A DNA stretch of 56,838 nucleotides, from the NCBI GenBank assembly GCA_052144935.1, contig JBKQPR010000131.1, positions 1 to 56,838 on the forward strand, given 5' to 3'. The translations under genes were made by a program, and so were the position numbers. The DNA is from JOPF133 sp052144935 (GTDB lineage Bacteria; Acidobacteriota; Terriglobia; Bryobacterales; Bryobacteraceae). The notes beneath the pieces were generated by a model, which saw only the letters and a list, made by a program, of their open reading frames with translations, was not told the DNA's origin and did not search any database. Numbering within the stretch: the first letter of the stretch is position 1; each line of letters opens with the position of its first letter. Shown piece after piece: positions 32,515 to 40,590 of this stretch.

Positions 32515-35500
32515 ATGAGCACCATCGGCCAATCCGAGCGCGCCACGCAGGACCGTGTCATCGCCCTGTTCCGCGACGAACTCGGCTATCGTTATCTCGG
32601 CGACTGGCGCGACCGCGATGGCAACACCAACGTCGAGGAAGACCTCCTCACCGCGTATCTCACGCGCGCCGGCTACAGCCGCGCGCAAATCGCCAGGGCC
32701 ATCCATGCCCTCCGCACCGAGGCCGACAACCCCGCCCGCAACCTCTTCCACAACAATCAGGCCGTCTACAGCCTCCTCCGTTACGGCGTTCCCGTCAAGA
32801 TCGAAGCGGGCCGGCCCACCGAAACGGTCAACCTCATCAACTGGGCGGAACCGCTGAACAACGATTTCGCCATCGCCGAGGAGGTCACGCTTCGCGGCAA
32901 CCACGAACGCCGGCCGGATATCGTGCTCTACGTCAACGGCATCGCCGTGGGTGTGCTGGAGCTGAAGAACAGCCGCGTCTCCATCGGCGACGGCATCCGC
33001 CAGAACCTGTCCAACCAGAGCGCCGAATTCAACGCCTGGTTCTTCAGCACCGTGCAGCTCGTCTTCGCCGGCAACGATTCCGAAGGCCTGCGTTACGGCG
33101 CCATCGCCACCGAAGAGAAGTACTTCATGACGTGGAAGGAGGACGAACAGGACGACACGCGCCTCAAGCTCGACAAGTACTTGCTCAAGATGTGCGCCAA
33201 GGAGCGCCTGATCGAGCTGATGCACGATTTCGTGCTCTTCGATGGCGGCGTGAAGAAGTTGCCGCGCGTCCACCAGTATTTCGGCATCAAGGCCGCCCAG
33301 CGCCACGTGCGCCAGCGCAAGGGCGGCATTATCTGGCACACCCAGGGCAGCGGCAAGAGCATCGTCATGGTGCTGCTCGCCAGGTGGATCCTGGAAAACC
33401 GGCCCCACGCCCGCGTGGTCGTTGCGACCGACCGCGACGAACTCGACAAACAGATTGAGGGCGTATTCGCCGCCGCGGGCGAGGCGATCCAGCGCACCAG
33501 CAGCGGGCGCGATTTGCTCCAACTCCTCAGCCATGCCAAGCCGCGGCTGATATGCTCCCTGGTCCACAAGTTCGGCCGGAAGGACGTGGACAACTTCGAC
33601 CAGTTCATCCGCGAACTTGAGGCACAGCCTTGCCAGGCGGTGGGCGAGATTTTCGTCTTCGTGGACGAGTGCCACCGCACCGAAAGCGGCAAGCTGCACC
33701 GCGCCATGAAGGCCATCCTGCGCAACGCCGTATTCATCGGCTTCACCGGCACGCCCCTGCTCAAAAGGGACAAGCAGACCAGCCTGGAGGTCTTCGGCGG
33801 ATACATCCACACCTATAAATTCAGCGAGGCGGTGGAGGATGAGGTCGTGCTCGATCTCGTCTATGAAGCGCGCGACATCGATCAGCGCCTGGGATCGCAG
33901 GACAGGATCGACGCCTGGTTCGACGCCAAGACCCGCGGACTGAACGACTGGCAAAAGGGGGCCTTACGCGAAAAATGGGGCACCATGCAAAACGTGCTCA
34001 GCTCCAGGGGCCGCATGGACCGCGTGGTGAGCGATATCGTCTTCGACTTCAGCGTGAAGCCGCGGCTCAGCAGCGAGCGCGGCAACGCCCTCCTGGTGGC
34101 GTCCAGCATTTACGAAGCCTGCAAGTATTTCACGCTGTTCCAGAAAACGCCCTTCAAGGGCCGCTGCGCCGTGGTCACCTCCTACAACCCGCAGACCAGG
34201 GATATCACCATGGAGGAAACCGGAGCCGTCACCGAAACCGACAAGCAATTCATCTACAACACCTACGCCGACCTGCTCAGAGATGTCGACCCTGCACCGC
34301 ATAAGACCAAGACCGAAACCTACGAGGATCGGGCCAAGGACCTGTTCAAGAAGGAACCCGCCCATATGAGGCTCCTCATCGTGGTGGACAAGCTGCTGAC
34401 AGGCTTCGACGCGCCCCCGTGTACTTACCTCTATATCGACAAGTCCATGCAGGATCACGGTCTGTTTCAGGCCATTTGCCGTGTCAACCGGCTCGATGGC
34501 GAGGACAAGGATTTCGGCTACATCGTGGACTACAAGGACCTCTTCAAAAAGGTCGAGAACGCCATTGCGGTCTACACCTCCGAGCTGGACCGCACGAGCG
34601 GCGGCGCCGATCCCGAAATTCTCCTCCAGGACCGCTTGAAAAAGGGTCGCGAGCGCCTGGACAACGCGCTGGAGGCCATCGCCATGCTCTGCGAGCCGGT
34701 TCCGCCGCCCAATGGCGAACTGGAACACATCCACTATTTCTGCGGCAACACCGAAAACCCGGACGACCTCAAGGAGCGGGAACCACAGCGTGTCGCTCTC
34801 TACAAGGCCACGGCGGTCCTGGTGCGAGCCTTCGCCAACATCGCCGACGAATTGGACGCCGCCGGTTACAGCCAACCGGAGATTGTCCGCATCAAGCACT
34901 CGATCGACCGCTATCTCAAGCTGCGCGAGATCATCCGCAACGCCAGCGGCGAGAACCTCGACCTGAAGGCCTATGAGGCCGACATGCGCCACCTCCTCGA
35001 TACCTATATCGAGGCCAGCGAACCCAGGAAGATATCGCCCTTCGACAATATGTCATTGCTCGATCTGATCGTGAAGACCGGCATTGCGGACGCCATCAAC
35101 CGCATGCCCGAGGGCATCAAGAGCGACAGGGGTGCGATCGCCGAGACCATCGAGAACAACGTCCGCCGCAAAATCATCAAGGAACACCTCAACGACCCGG
35201 CCTACTACGACACCATGTCGGCTCTGCTCGATGAGATCATCGCCGCCCGCAAGGCCAGGGCGATTGAGTACGAGGAATACCTGAAGCGAATTGCGGAACT
35301 GGCGAAGAGAGTCGAAGCAGGCCACGCCGGGGATGCGCCTGAGGAGATCGACACGCCCGCACGCCGCGCCCTCTACAACAATCTCAACCACGACCGGGAC
35401 CTGGCCCTGCGGGTCGATGAAGCGGTCAGGCAGAACCGCCAGGACAGTTGGCGCGGCGTCCAGGCGCGCGAGATGGACATAAAGAGGGCGGTCTACGAAG

Positions 35501-35565
35501 TGTTGCAAGACGTGGATCAGGTGGAGCGCATCTTTCTCATCGTCAAGCAGCAACGGGAATATTGA
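32515..35565 (+). CDS. hsdR: Type I RM restriction subunit (HsdR)
   Basis: A 1016-residue motor-nuclease. The N-terminal PD-(D/E)xK nuclease is readable as D135 in RRPDIVLY and E149-x-K151 in VLELKNS. The superfamily 2 translocase follows with Walker A TQGSGKS (276-282), DECH (384-387) and TGTPLL (411-416). The C-terminal helical region contacts the methylase. It cuts unmethylated DNA after translocation, together with HsdM and HsdS. ATG 32515 was chosen over upstream open frame. All key motifs are intact, which makes the interrupted hsdM more striking. Its TGA overlaps the start of the YgjP-type gene. Confidence 0.95.
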   Translation: MSTIGQSERATQDRVIALFRDELGYRYLGDWRDRDGNTNVEEDLLTAYLTRAGYSRAQIARAIHALRTEADNPARNLFHNNQAVYSLLRYGVPVKIEAGRPTETVNLINWAEPLNNDFAIAEEVTLRGNHERRPDIVLYVNGIAVGVLELKNSRVSIGDGIRQNLSNQSAEFNAWFFSTVQLVFAGNDSEGLRYGAIATEEKYFMTWKEDEQDDTRLKLDKYLLKMCAKERLIELMHDFVLFDGGVKKLPRVHQYFGIKAAQRHVRQRKGGIIWHTQGSGKSIVMVLLARWILENRPHARVVVATDRDELDKQIEGVFAAAGEAIQRTSSGRDLLQLLSHAKPRLICSLVHKFGRKDVDNFDQFIRELEAQPCQAVGEIFVFVDECHRTESGKLHRAMKAILRNAVFIGFTGTPLLKRDKQTSLEVFGGYIHTYKFSEAVEDEVVLDLVYEARDIDQRLGSQDRIDAWFDAKTRGLNDWQKGALREKWGTMQNVLSSRGRMDRVVSDIVFDFSVKPRLSSERGNALLVASSIYEACKYFTLFQKTPFKGRCAVVTSYNPQTRDITMEETGAVTETDKQFIYNTYADLLRDVDPAPHKTKTETYEDRAKDLFKKEPAHMRLLIVVDKLLTGFDAPPCTYLYIDKSMQDHGLFQAICRVNRLDGEDKDFGYIVDYKDLFKKVENAIAVYTSELDRTSGGADPEILLQDRLKKGRERLDNALEAIAMLCEPVPPPNGELEHIHYFCGNTENPDDLKEREPQRVALYKATAVLVRAFANIADELDAAGYSQPEIVRIKHSIDRYLKLREIIRNASGENLDLKAYEADMRHLLDTYIEASEPRKISPFDNMSLLDLIVKTGIADAINRMPEGIKSDRGAIAETIENNVRRKIIKEHLNDPAYYDTMSALLDEIIAARKARAIEYEEYLKRIAELAKRVEAGHAGDAPEEIDTPARRALYNNLNHDRDLALRVDEAVRQNRQDSWRGVQAREMDIKRAVYEVLQDVDQVERIFLIVKQQREY

Positions 35566-36281
35566 TGGCTACAAACATCGATCTGGGCGGGATTTCGGTG
35601 GAGGTAATCAAGAAGGATATCAAGAACGTCCATCTTAGCGTTTACCCTCCCACAGGCAAGGTTCGGATCTCCGCGCCGCTCCGCATGAACCTCGACAACG
35701 TTCGTGTGTTTGCGGTTTCCAAGCTCGGCTGGATCCGTCAGCAGCAGAAGAAGGTCCAGGAGCAGGAACGCGAACCGCTCCGCGAATATCTGGACCGCGA
35801 AAGCCACTATGTGTGGGGCAAGCGCTACTTGTTGAAGGTGATCGAAAAGGACGCGGCGGCGGTAGTGGAGTTAATGCACAGTCAACTGGTGCTTCAGGTT
35901 CGTCCGGCAACCGGAGAAGAGAAGAAACAGGCCATCCTCGAAGAATGGTATCGCACGCAGCTCAAGGCGGCCATTCCGCCCTTGATCGCCAAATGGGAGC
36001 CGCTCATGGGTGTCAGGGTGGAACGCTGCTTTGTCCGGAGAATGAAGACGAAATGGGGAAGCTGCAGCCGGGCCTCCGCCAACATCCGGCTCAATACCGA
36101 TCTCGCCCGCAAACCGCGGGAGTGCCTCGAATACATCGTCGTACACGAAATGGTGCACGTGCTGGAACCCACTCACAACAGCCGTTTCATCGCCCTGATG
36201 GACCGGTTCATGCCCACTTGGCGATTCCATCGCGAGGTCCTGAATCGCCTTCCTTTACGGCATGAAAGCTGGCAATACTGA
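35565..36281 (+). CDS. YgjP-type metallopeptidase (M48/DUF45, SprT-like)
   Basis: A 238-residue protein with the zinc motif VVHEMVHVLEPTHN and the upstream MKTKWGSCSRASANIRLN typical of the YgjP/DUF45 group. Its ATG overlaps the hsdR stop (TGATG), so it is the last gene of the RM operon. Homologues are frequently the last gene of type I RM loci, but their role there is not established. Proteolytic control of the restriction complex is a possibility, not a demonstrated function. Confidence 0.9.
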   Translation: MATNIDLGGISVEVIKKDIKNVHLSVYPPTGKVRISAPLRMNLDNVRVFAVSKLGWIRQQQKKVQEQEREPLREYLDRESHYVWGKRYLLKVIEKDAAAVVELMHSQLVLQVRPATGEEKKQAILEEWYRTQLKAAIPPLIAKWEPLMGVRVERCFVRRMKTKWGSCSRASANIRLNTDLARKPRECLEYIVVHEMVHVLEPTHNSRFIALMDRFMPTWRFHREVLNRLPLRHESWQY

Positions 36282-36370
36282 GACGTCCGGCGCGACGTAG
36301 CCGCATTAGGAACCGGCCTCCCAACGTCCGTCACACCCATTTCCTATTGCTTTCTGCGATACGAGTAGCC

Positions 36371-38779
36371 TTACTTCGCCAGCACCACGCGCCCTGGGCC
36401 GATGGGCACTTCCGGCGGTTCGCCCGAGGGCCTGACCTTGGCCACCACCGCCAGCGCGGCCAGATAAAAGATGCCGCCGATGATCAGGGTCTGCACCAGG
36501 CCCAGGTAGATCGCGCAGACCAGCGCGCCTACCGATCCGAGCACGCTGGAGGCGGCATTCAGCGACCAGGCCCAGCGTACCGCGGGCGCGTGCCACTCCT
36601 CCAAACGTGCCAGCGCCGTCGGGAATGGCATCCCCATGGCGAATCCCAGCGGCGCGATCAGCACCACGGTAAGCGCGGCCTTCAACGGCAGCGGCAGCCA
36701 GACCAGCGCCGCAAGCAGCCACGAGAGGATCAACGCCAGGGCGGCGGCCAGCAGCGCCACCGAACCCAGCGCCTTGATCAGCCGGCCTTCATGCTCGCCC
36801 AACAGGCGGCGGCTCCAAAAACTGCCCAGGCCGCTCGAAACCAGCATCGAGAAAATCACCACGGCCAGCGCGTAAACGGGGTGTCCCAGGAACAGGACGA
36901 ATTTCTGAATCAGCCCCACCTCGATCAGGATGTACCCCGCGCCGACGAACAGGAAATACAGCAGGAAGCCGCGTATGCCCGCGTGGCGCGGCAGCCGCGT
37001 ACCCAATATCAAGGGCGGGGCCAGCAGGATCAGAGCCGTCGCCAGCAGGCTCACCGCCATCAGCCCAAACAGCAGCGGCACGGCCTTGTTGATCTTATAA
37101 TCGGCGGTCTCGTGCGACGCGGTGGTCACGAAGGTCCACAGGTCGCGCGGCTGCACGGTATAGAAGAAGAACGGCCGGTTATCGGTCACCGGGCTGATGT
37201 CGAAGGTGTAATGGCGCTGGTATTCGTCGGGGTTGGGGCTGTGCAGCAGGTCCCAGAACTGGTTGCGCACTTCCACGTCCGGCAGGTAGACCGCGGTTAT
37301 GTGGGCCTCTTCGATCACCGCCCGGACGCGCGCCACATCTTCGGCCGTGAAAGGCTTGCGGGCAATCAGAACGGTATCCTTGGCGCCAAAGCCCTGGACC
37401 GTGCCTTCCCGCCCTACCATCACGTGCGCGGCCGGATTGCTCTCGCCAAGCTGCCCCAGCGCCTCCATGGCCAGCGAGATCAGGCGCAGCGATTCGCGCG
37501 GAGGTTCGAATCCCCAGCGGGTCATGGCCACCAGGCCATCGTCGGTCAGGTGCGAGAGGTAGTCGCGGAAGGCGTCGGTGGTGTAGAGGTTATTTTCCGA
37601 GAGCGCGAAAGCGCCGGCCGCGGTGGAGGCCCAGGTGTCCACCAGGGTGGCTTGCAGCACCTGGTACTTCTCGGTGCTGCGGCGGACGAAGCTGCGGCCG
37701 TCCTCCACACGGACATGCACGTCCGGCCGCAGGTACAGGTTGCGGCTGTACTGGGGGAACTTCTCCTGCATAATCACCGTGGCGATGATCGGGTTGATCT
37801 CGACCGCGGTAATGTCGTGACTGCCGGAGGCCAGCGCGCGCGCCACATCCCATCCGCCGCCCGGTCCGATCACCAGGGTCTTGGCGCCCGGCCGCACAAT
37901 GTAGGGCAGGCTCTCGCCGGCGTTGCGCAGTTCGCGGCGGTCGTCGGCGCTGAGGTGGTCGAAATCGAAATTGGCAATCGAGGTGGCGGCGTCGCCATCG
38001 ATGATGATGTCGTAGCGGCCGTCCTTTTTCGTGTGGTCCACCAGCGCGATGCGGGAAAAGGTGTTCCATTGGGTCCAGACCTCGTTGCCGTAGCCGTTTG
38101 GCTTGGCGAGGGTCTGTCCTTTGGAATGGGTGACGTCGATGACGGGATGCCGGCGGTTATAGGTGAGCAGGGCCACCAGGCCAAGCGCCAGCGCCACACT
38201 GCCGGCCCGGCCCATGACCGATCCGGCCATGCTGTGCCACACCGCCGCCGCCACGGCGAAGAAGACGGCCGCGGCGATCACCGTGTTGGGACCGCCGAAC
38301 CAACCCAGCAGAGGCACCAGCAGCAGGCAGCCGCCGGAGGCGCCCATCAGGTCGAAGAAGTAGACCCGGTTGACACGCTCGATGGTTTCGGAGATGGCCA
38401 GCGAGACGATGGCGCCCGAAACGAAGAACGGCAGCGAGGTGGTGAAGTAGATGAGGGCCAGGTCCCAGTTGGACAGGTTGTTCCCCTGCAGGAGAATGAC
38501 GCTCAGGGCCAGCAGCACCAGAAAGCTATTGACGGCGCTAAGGCGGCCCAACCGGGTGAACAGCGGCGCCTTCCAGCCGGACACCACATACGAGAACACG
38601 CCGCCAATCCCCAACCCGAACAGCGCGATGGAGATGGCCAGAAAGGCCAGGTGGTAATAGAAAACCACCGAAAAGATGCGGGTGAGCGACAGCTCTAGCA
38701 GCAGGGTGGCTAAGGTGGTCAGGAAAACGCATAGGTAGACCTGCGGCCAGGGGATTGGGGACGGCTTCACGGAATCCAA
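36371..38779 (-). CDS. Polytopic membrane protein with spermidine-synthase-like domain
   Basis: An 802-residue fusion. Residues of about 10-205 form six or more membrane helices (LTTLATLLLELSLTRIFSVV is typical). A cytosolic Rossmann domain follows (about 260-480), with LVIGPGGGWDVARAL as the SAM-fold glycine loop and ITAVEINPIIATVI as the strand-2 acidic end. A second block of about seven helices completes it (YFLFVGAGYILIEVGLIQKF). Such fused spermidine-synthase-like transporters are common in environmental bacteria and their substrate is unknown; true aminopropyltransferase activity is unproven. The 783-codon frame on the opposite strand is a shadow. Confidence 0.85.
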   Translation of the reverse strand: MDSVKPSPIPWPQVYLCVFLTTLATLLLELSLTRIFSVVFYYHLAFLAISIALFGLGIGGVFSYVVSGWKAPLFTRLGRLSAVNSFLVLLALSVILLQGNNLSNWDLALIYFTTSLPFFVSGAIVSLAISETIERVNRVYFFDLMGASGGCLLLVPLLGWFGGPNTVIAAAVFFAVAAAVWHSMAGSVMGRAGSVALALGLVALLTYNRRHPVIDVTHSKGQTLAKPNGYGNEVWTQWNTFSRIALVDHTKKDGRYDIIIDGDAATSIANFDFDHLSADDRRELRNAGESLPYIVRPGAKTLVIGPGGGWDVARALASGSHDITAVEINPIIATVIMQEKFPQYSRNLYLRPDVHVRVEDGRSFVRRSTEKYQVLQATLVDTWASTAAGAFALSENNLYTTDAFRDYLSHLTDDGLVAMTRWGFEPPRESLRLISLAMEALGQLGESNPAAHVMVGREGTVQGFGAKDTVLIARKPFTAEDVARVRAVIEEAHITAVYLPDVEVRNQFWDLLHSPNPDEYQRHYTFDISPVTDNRPFFFYTVQPRDLWTFVTTASHETADYKINKAVPLLFGLMAVSLLATALILLAPPLILGTRLPRHAGIRGFLLYFLFVGAGYILIEVGLIQKFVLFLGHPVYALAVVIFSMLVSSGLGSFWSRRLLGEHEGRLIKALGSVALLAAALALILSWLLAALVWLPLPLKAALTVVLIAPLGFAMGMPFPTALARLEEWHAPAVRWAWSLNAASSVLGSVGALVCAIYLGLVQTLIIGGIFYLAALAVVAKVRPSGEPPEVPIGPGRVVLAK

Positions 38780-38812
38780 CCCATTATGGTAGCAGCGGGC
38801 GGCGAAGGCGGA

Positions 38813-39262
38813 TTATTGGATGGCGATGGGGACGGCGTTGCCGGTGGCGTCCGGGAAGACCAGCTTGAGGAAGATGTTGCCGGTCGCGTTGGGCGGGATC
38901 GTGAGGTTGGCCTGATAGAGGCCCAGGGCTCCGGGGCTGAGGCCGGAGAAGATGGTGGGGCGGTGATGCTGGGCCGAACTGGACCGTGGGAGTGACCGTG
39001 GTGACCGCCAGCACGGAAGGGCGCGGCGGTTCCGTCCGGAACGGCGGGGGTGGTCGGACCCAGACCGATGGCCCACAGGATGAGGGTGACGCCGGCGTGG
39101 GCGGGGTGGAAGGCGTCGAGGAGATTGTAAGCGGTGTCGGTGACTACCGCGATTCCGGGGGCGCGTTGCGCGACTGTCACCACGAACAGGTTGCTGGTCT
39201 GGCCGTCGCGCTGGACCTGGCCTAGTGGATAGCCGCCAACCGGCTGTAGCGGGCGGGCATGA
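38813..39262 (-). pseudogene. Decayed Solibacter-C-terminal-domain (TIGR03437) gene fragment
   Basis: Three frames read in order give a recognisable domain. LQPVGGYPLGQVQRDGQTS to VTLILWAIGLGPTTPAVPDG is in the first. VLAVTTVTPTVQFGPAS follows a shift near 39025. PTIFSGLSPGALGLYQANLT to a stop at 38813 follows a shift near 38965. The order LWAIGLGPTTPxVPDG, VQFG, GLSPGxxGLYQ matches the intact proteins at 23784 and 43471. The 5' part is missing; the fragment abuts the end of the cytochrome gene. Clearly a degraded copy. Confidence 0.8.
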
Positions 39263-39264
39263 TC

Positions 39265-40299
39265 CTAAGGCGCCGCAGTCCCTTTCGGATAGCCTGGGTG
39301 GATCTCCACCGCATTGTGGACCGCCGGAACCGTCCTCAGGTACGCATAGATGGCGCTCAACTCCTCGGGATCTCTCCTCGAAAAGCCGAGCCACGGCATC
39401 AGCGTGAAGGCCTGCGGCCCCGGCGAGGGCGGCGGCCCGTTAGTGGCGTATTCCTTGTAGTCGTAAAACTTCTTCTCGAAAAACTCCTCGCTCCATTTGC
39501 CGATGCCGGTCTCGGTATCCGGCGTGATGTTGGCGGTCACCACCTTGCCCATGGACGTGTCGAACACCATCCCGCCGGCCAGCAGCTTGCCCGGCAGGGG
39601 GTTGTTCTTATCGTCCACCGGCGTGTGGCAATCGGCGCAGCCGCCCACTGCCACCAGGTACTCGCCGAGTTTCTTGCGGTCCGCACGGTCCACCGGCGCC
39701 ACGCTTCCGGCCGGTTGCGGGGCGCTCTTGATCAGCACCGAAACCGGGAAATCCAGCCTGGTCTGCGGCAGCGGATTGTGGAGCGGCGGAAGCGAATCCA
39801 GAAACGCCACTAACGCCTGTACATCGTCGTCGCTGAAACGCCGGTAGGCTTGGTAAGGCATCATCGGAAACAGCGCCCGTCCGTCTTTATCCACTCCTTC
39901 GCGGATGGCCCGGATCTTTTCGCCGTCGGTCCACGTCCCCAGTCCCGTTTCGGCGTCGGGCGTGAGATTGGGAGCCACCACCCGCCCCGGCAACCCCTTC
40001 ATCGAATCGGAGAGCAAGTTGCCGCGCCCGCATCCCGATTCCACTTCCGGGCCCAGCGCGCGCGTGAAATCCCGCTCGGAGTGGCAGCCGCCGCAATCCG
40101 CGACGCTCACAAAAATGTACTTCCCTCGCGCGATCCGCTCCGGCGTCAGGGCTACTTTGATAGCCGGCGCCGGGGCCATGGCCGGTTTGCGCAGAAACAG
40201 CCAGGCGATCCCCACTCCGCCGAGGATCACCACCGTCAGCAGCAGGCCACCGAGAATCAGCAAAATCTTTTTCAACATGGGCAGCAAGTATTCTGGCAT
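39265..40299 (-). CDS. Membrane-anchored di-heme cytochrome c
   Basis: A 344-residue protein with one N-terminal anchor helix (KILLILGGLLLTVVILGGVG) and two c-type heme sites: C69-G-G-C72-H73 and C221-A-D-C224-H225. Each is followed by a methionine-bearing segment that may supply the distal ligand (MMPYQAYRRFSDDDV; LMPWLGFSRRDPEEL). It probably carries electrons in the periplasm, as in the cytochrome subunits of dehydrogenases. I chose ATG 40299; ATG 40278 would also work. No dehydrogenase partner is adjacent. Confidence 0.88.
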   Translation of the reverse strand: MPEYLLPMLKKILLILGGLLLTVVILGGVGIAWLFLRKPAMAPAPAIKVALTPERIARGKYIFVSVADCGGCHSERDFTRALGPEVESGCGRGNLLSDSMKGLPGRVVAPNLTPDAETGLGTWTDGEKIRAIREGVDKDGRALFPMMPYQAYRRFSDDDVQALVAFLDSLPPLHNPLPQTRLDFPVSVLIKSAPQPAGSVAPVDRADRKKLGEYLVAVGGCADCHTPVDDKNNPLPGKLLAGGMVFDTSMGKVVTANITPDTETGIGKWSEEFFEKKFYDYKEYATNGPPPSPGPQAFTLMPWLGFSRRDPEELSAIYAYLRTVPAVHNAVEIHPGYPKGTAAP

Positions 40300-40391
40300 A
40301 CTTTCGCCCGGCAGTGAAGTCGAGTGTGAGCTGCGTGCGCCCGGCACCGGGAGCGTACACGTCTTCGGATTTCGCGGCTCAGCGGCGGCAA

Positions 40392-40414
40392 CCGTTCCCT
40401 TACGGTCGGGGCTC
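40392..40414 (-). repeat. Dispersed repeat GAGCCGCGACCGTnAGGG, inverted copy 4
   Basis: On the minus strand it reads GAGCCCCGACCGTAAGGG then AACGG, with two differences from copy 1. It lies in the region between the divergent cytochrome and M28 peptidase genes. Confidence 0.6.
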
Positions 40415-40590
40415 GGCTAGGCCTCGTGCCGATTCGGCGTGCGTTACAGAGCCGGGCCCCAGGGGGGCACCCAGAGCGTACCCCGTCGGGAGCGGTCTGC
40501 GGGATCGAATCTTGCCGAATCCGTTTACGCACCCCCGGCACTTGTCAGCAACCGGGGCCACGCCCGGGCCGCGGTAGAATAACTGAATCC

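Noticed and set aside
36347..38698. 783-codon open frame on the plus strand
   Set aside because: Antisense shadow of the spermidine-synthase-like membrane protein gene; composition is Gln/Arg/His-rich with no domain.
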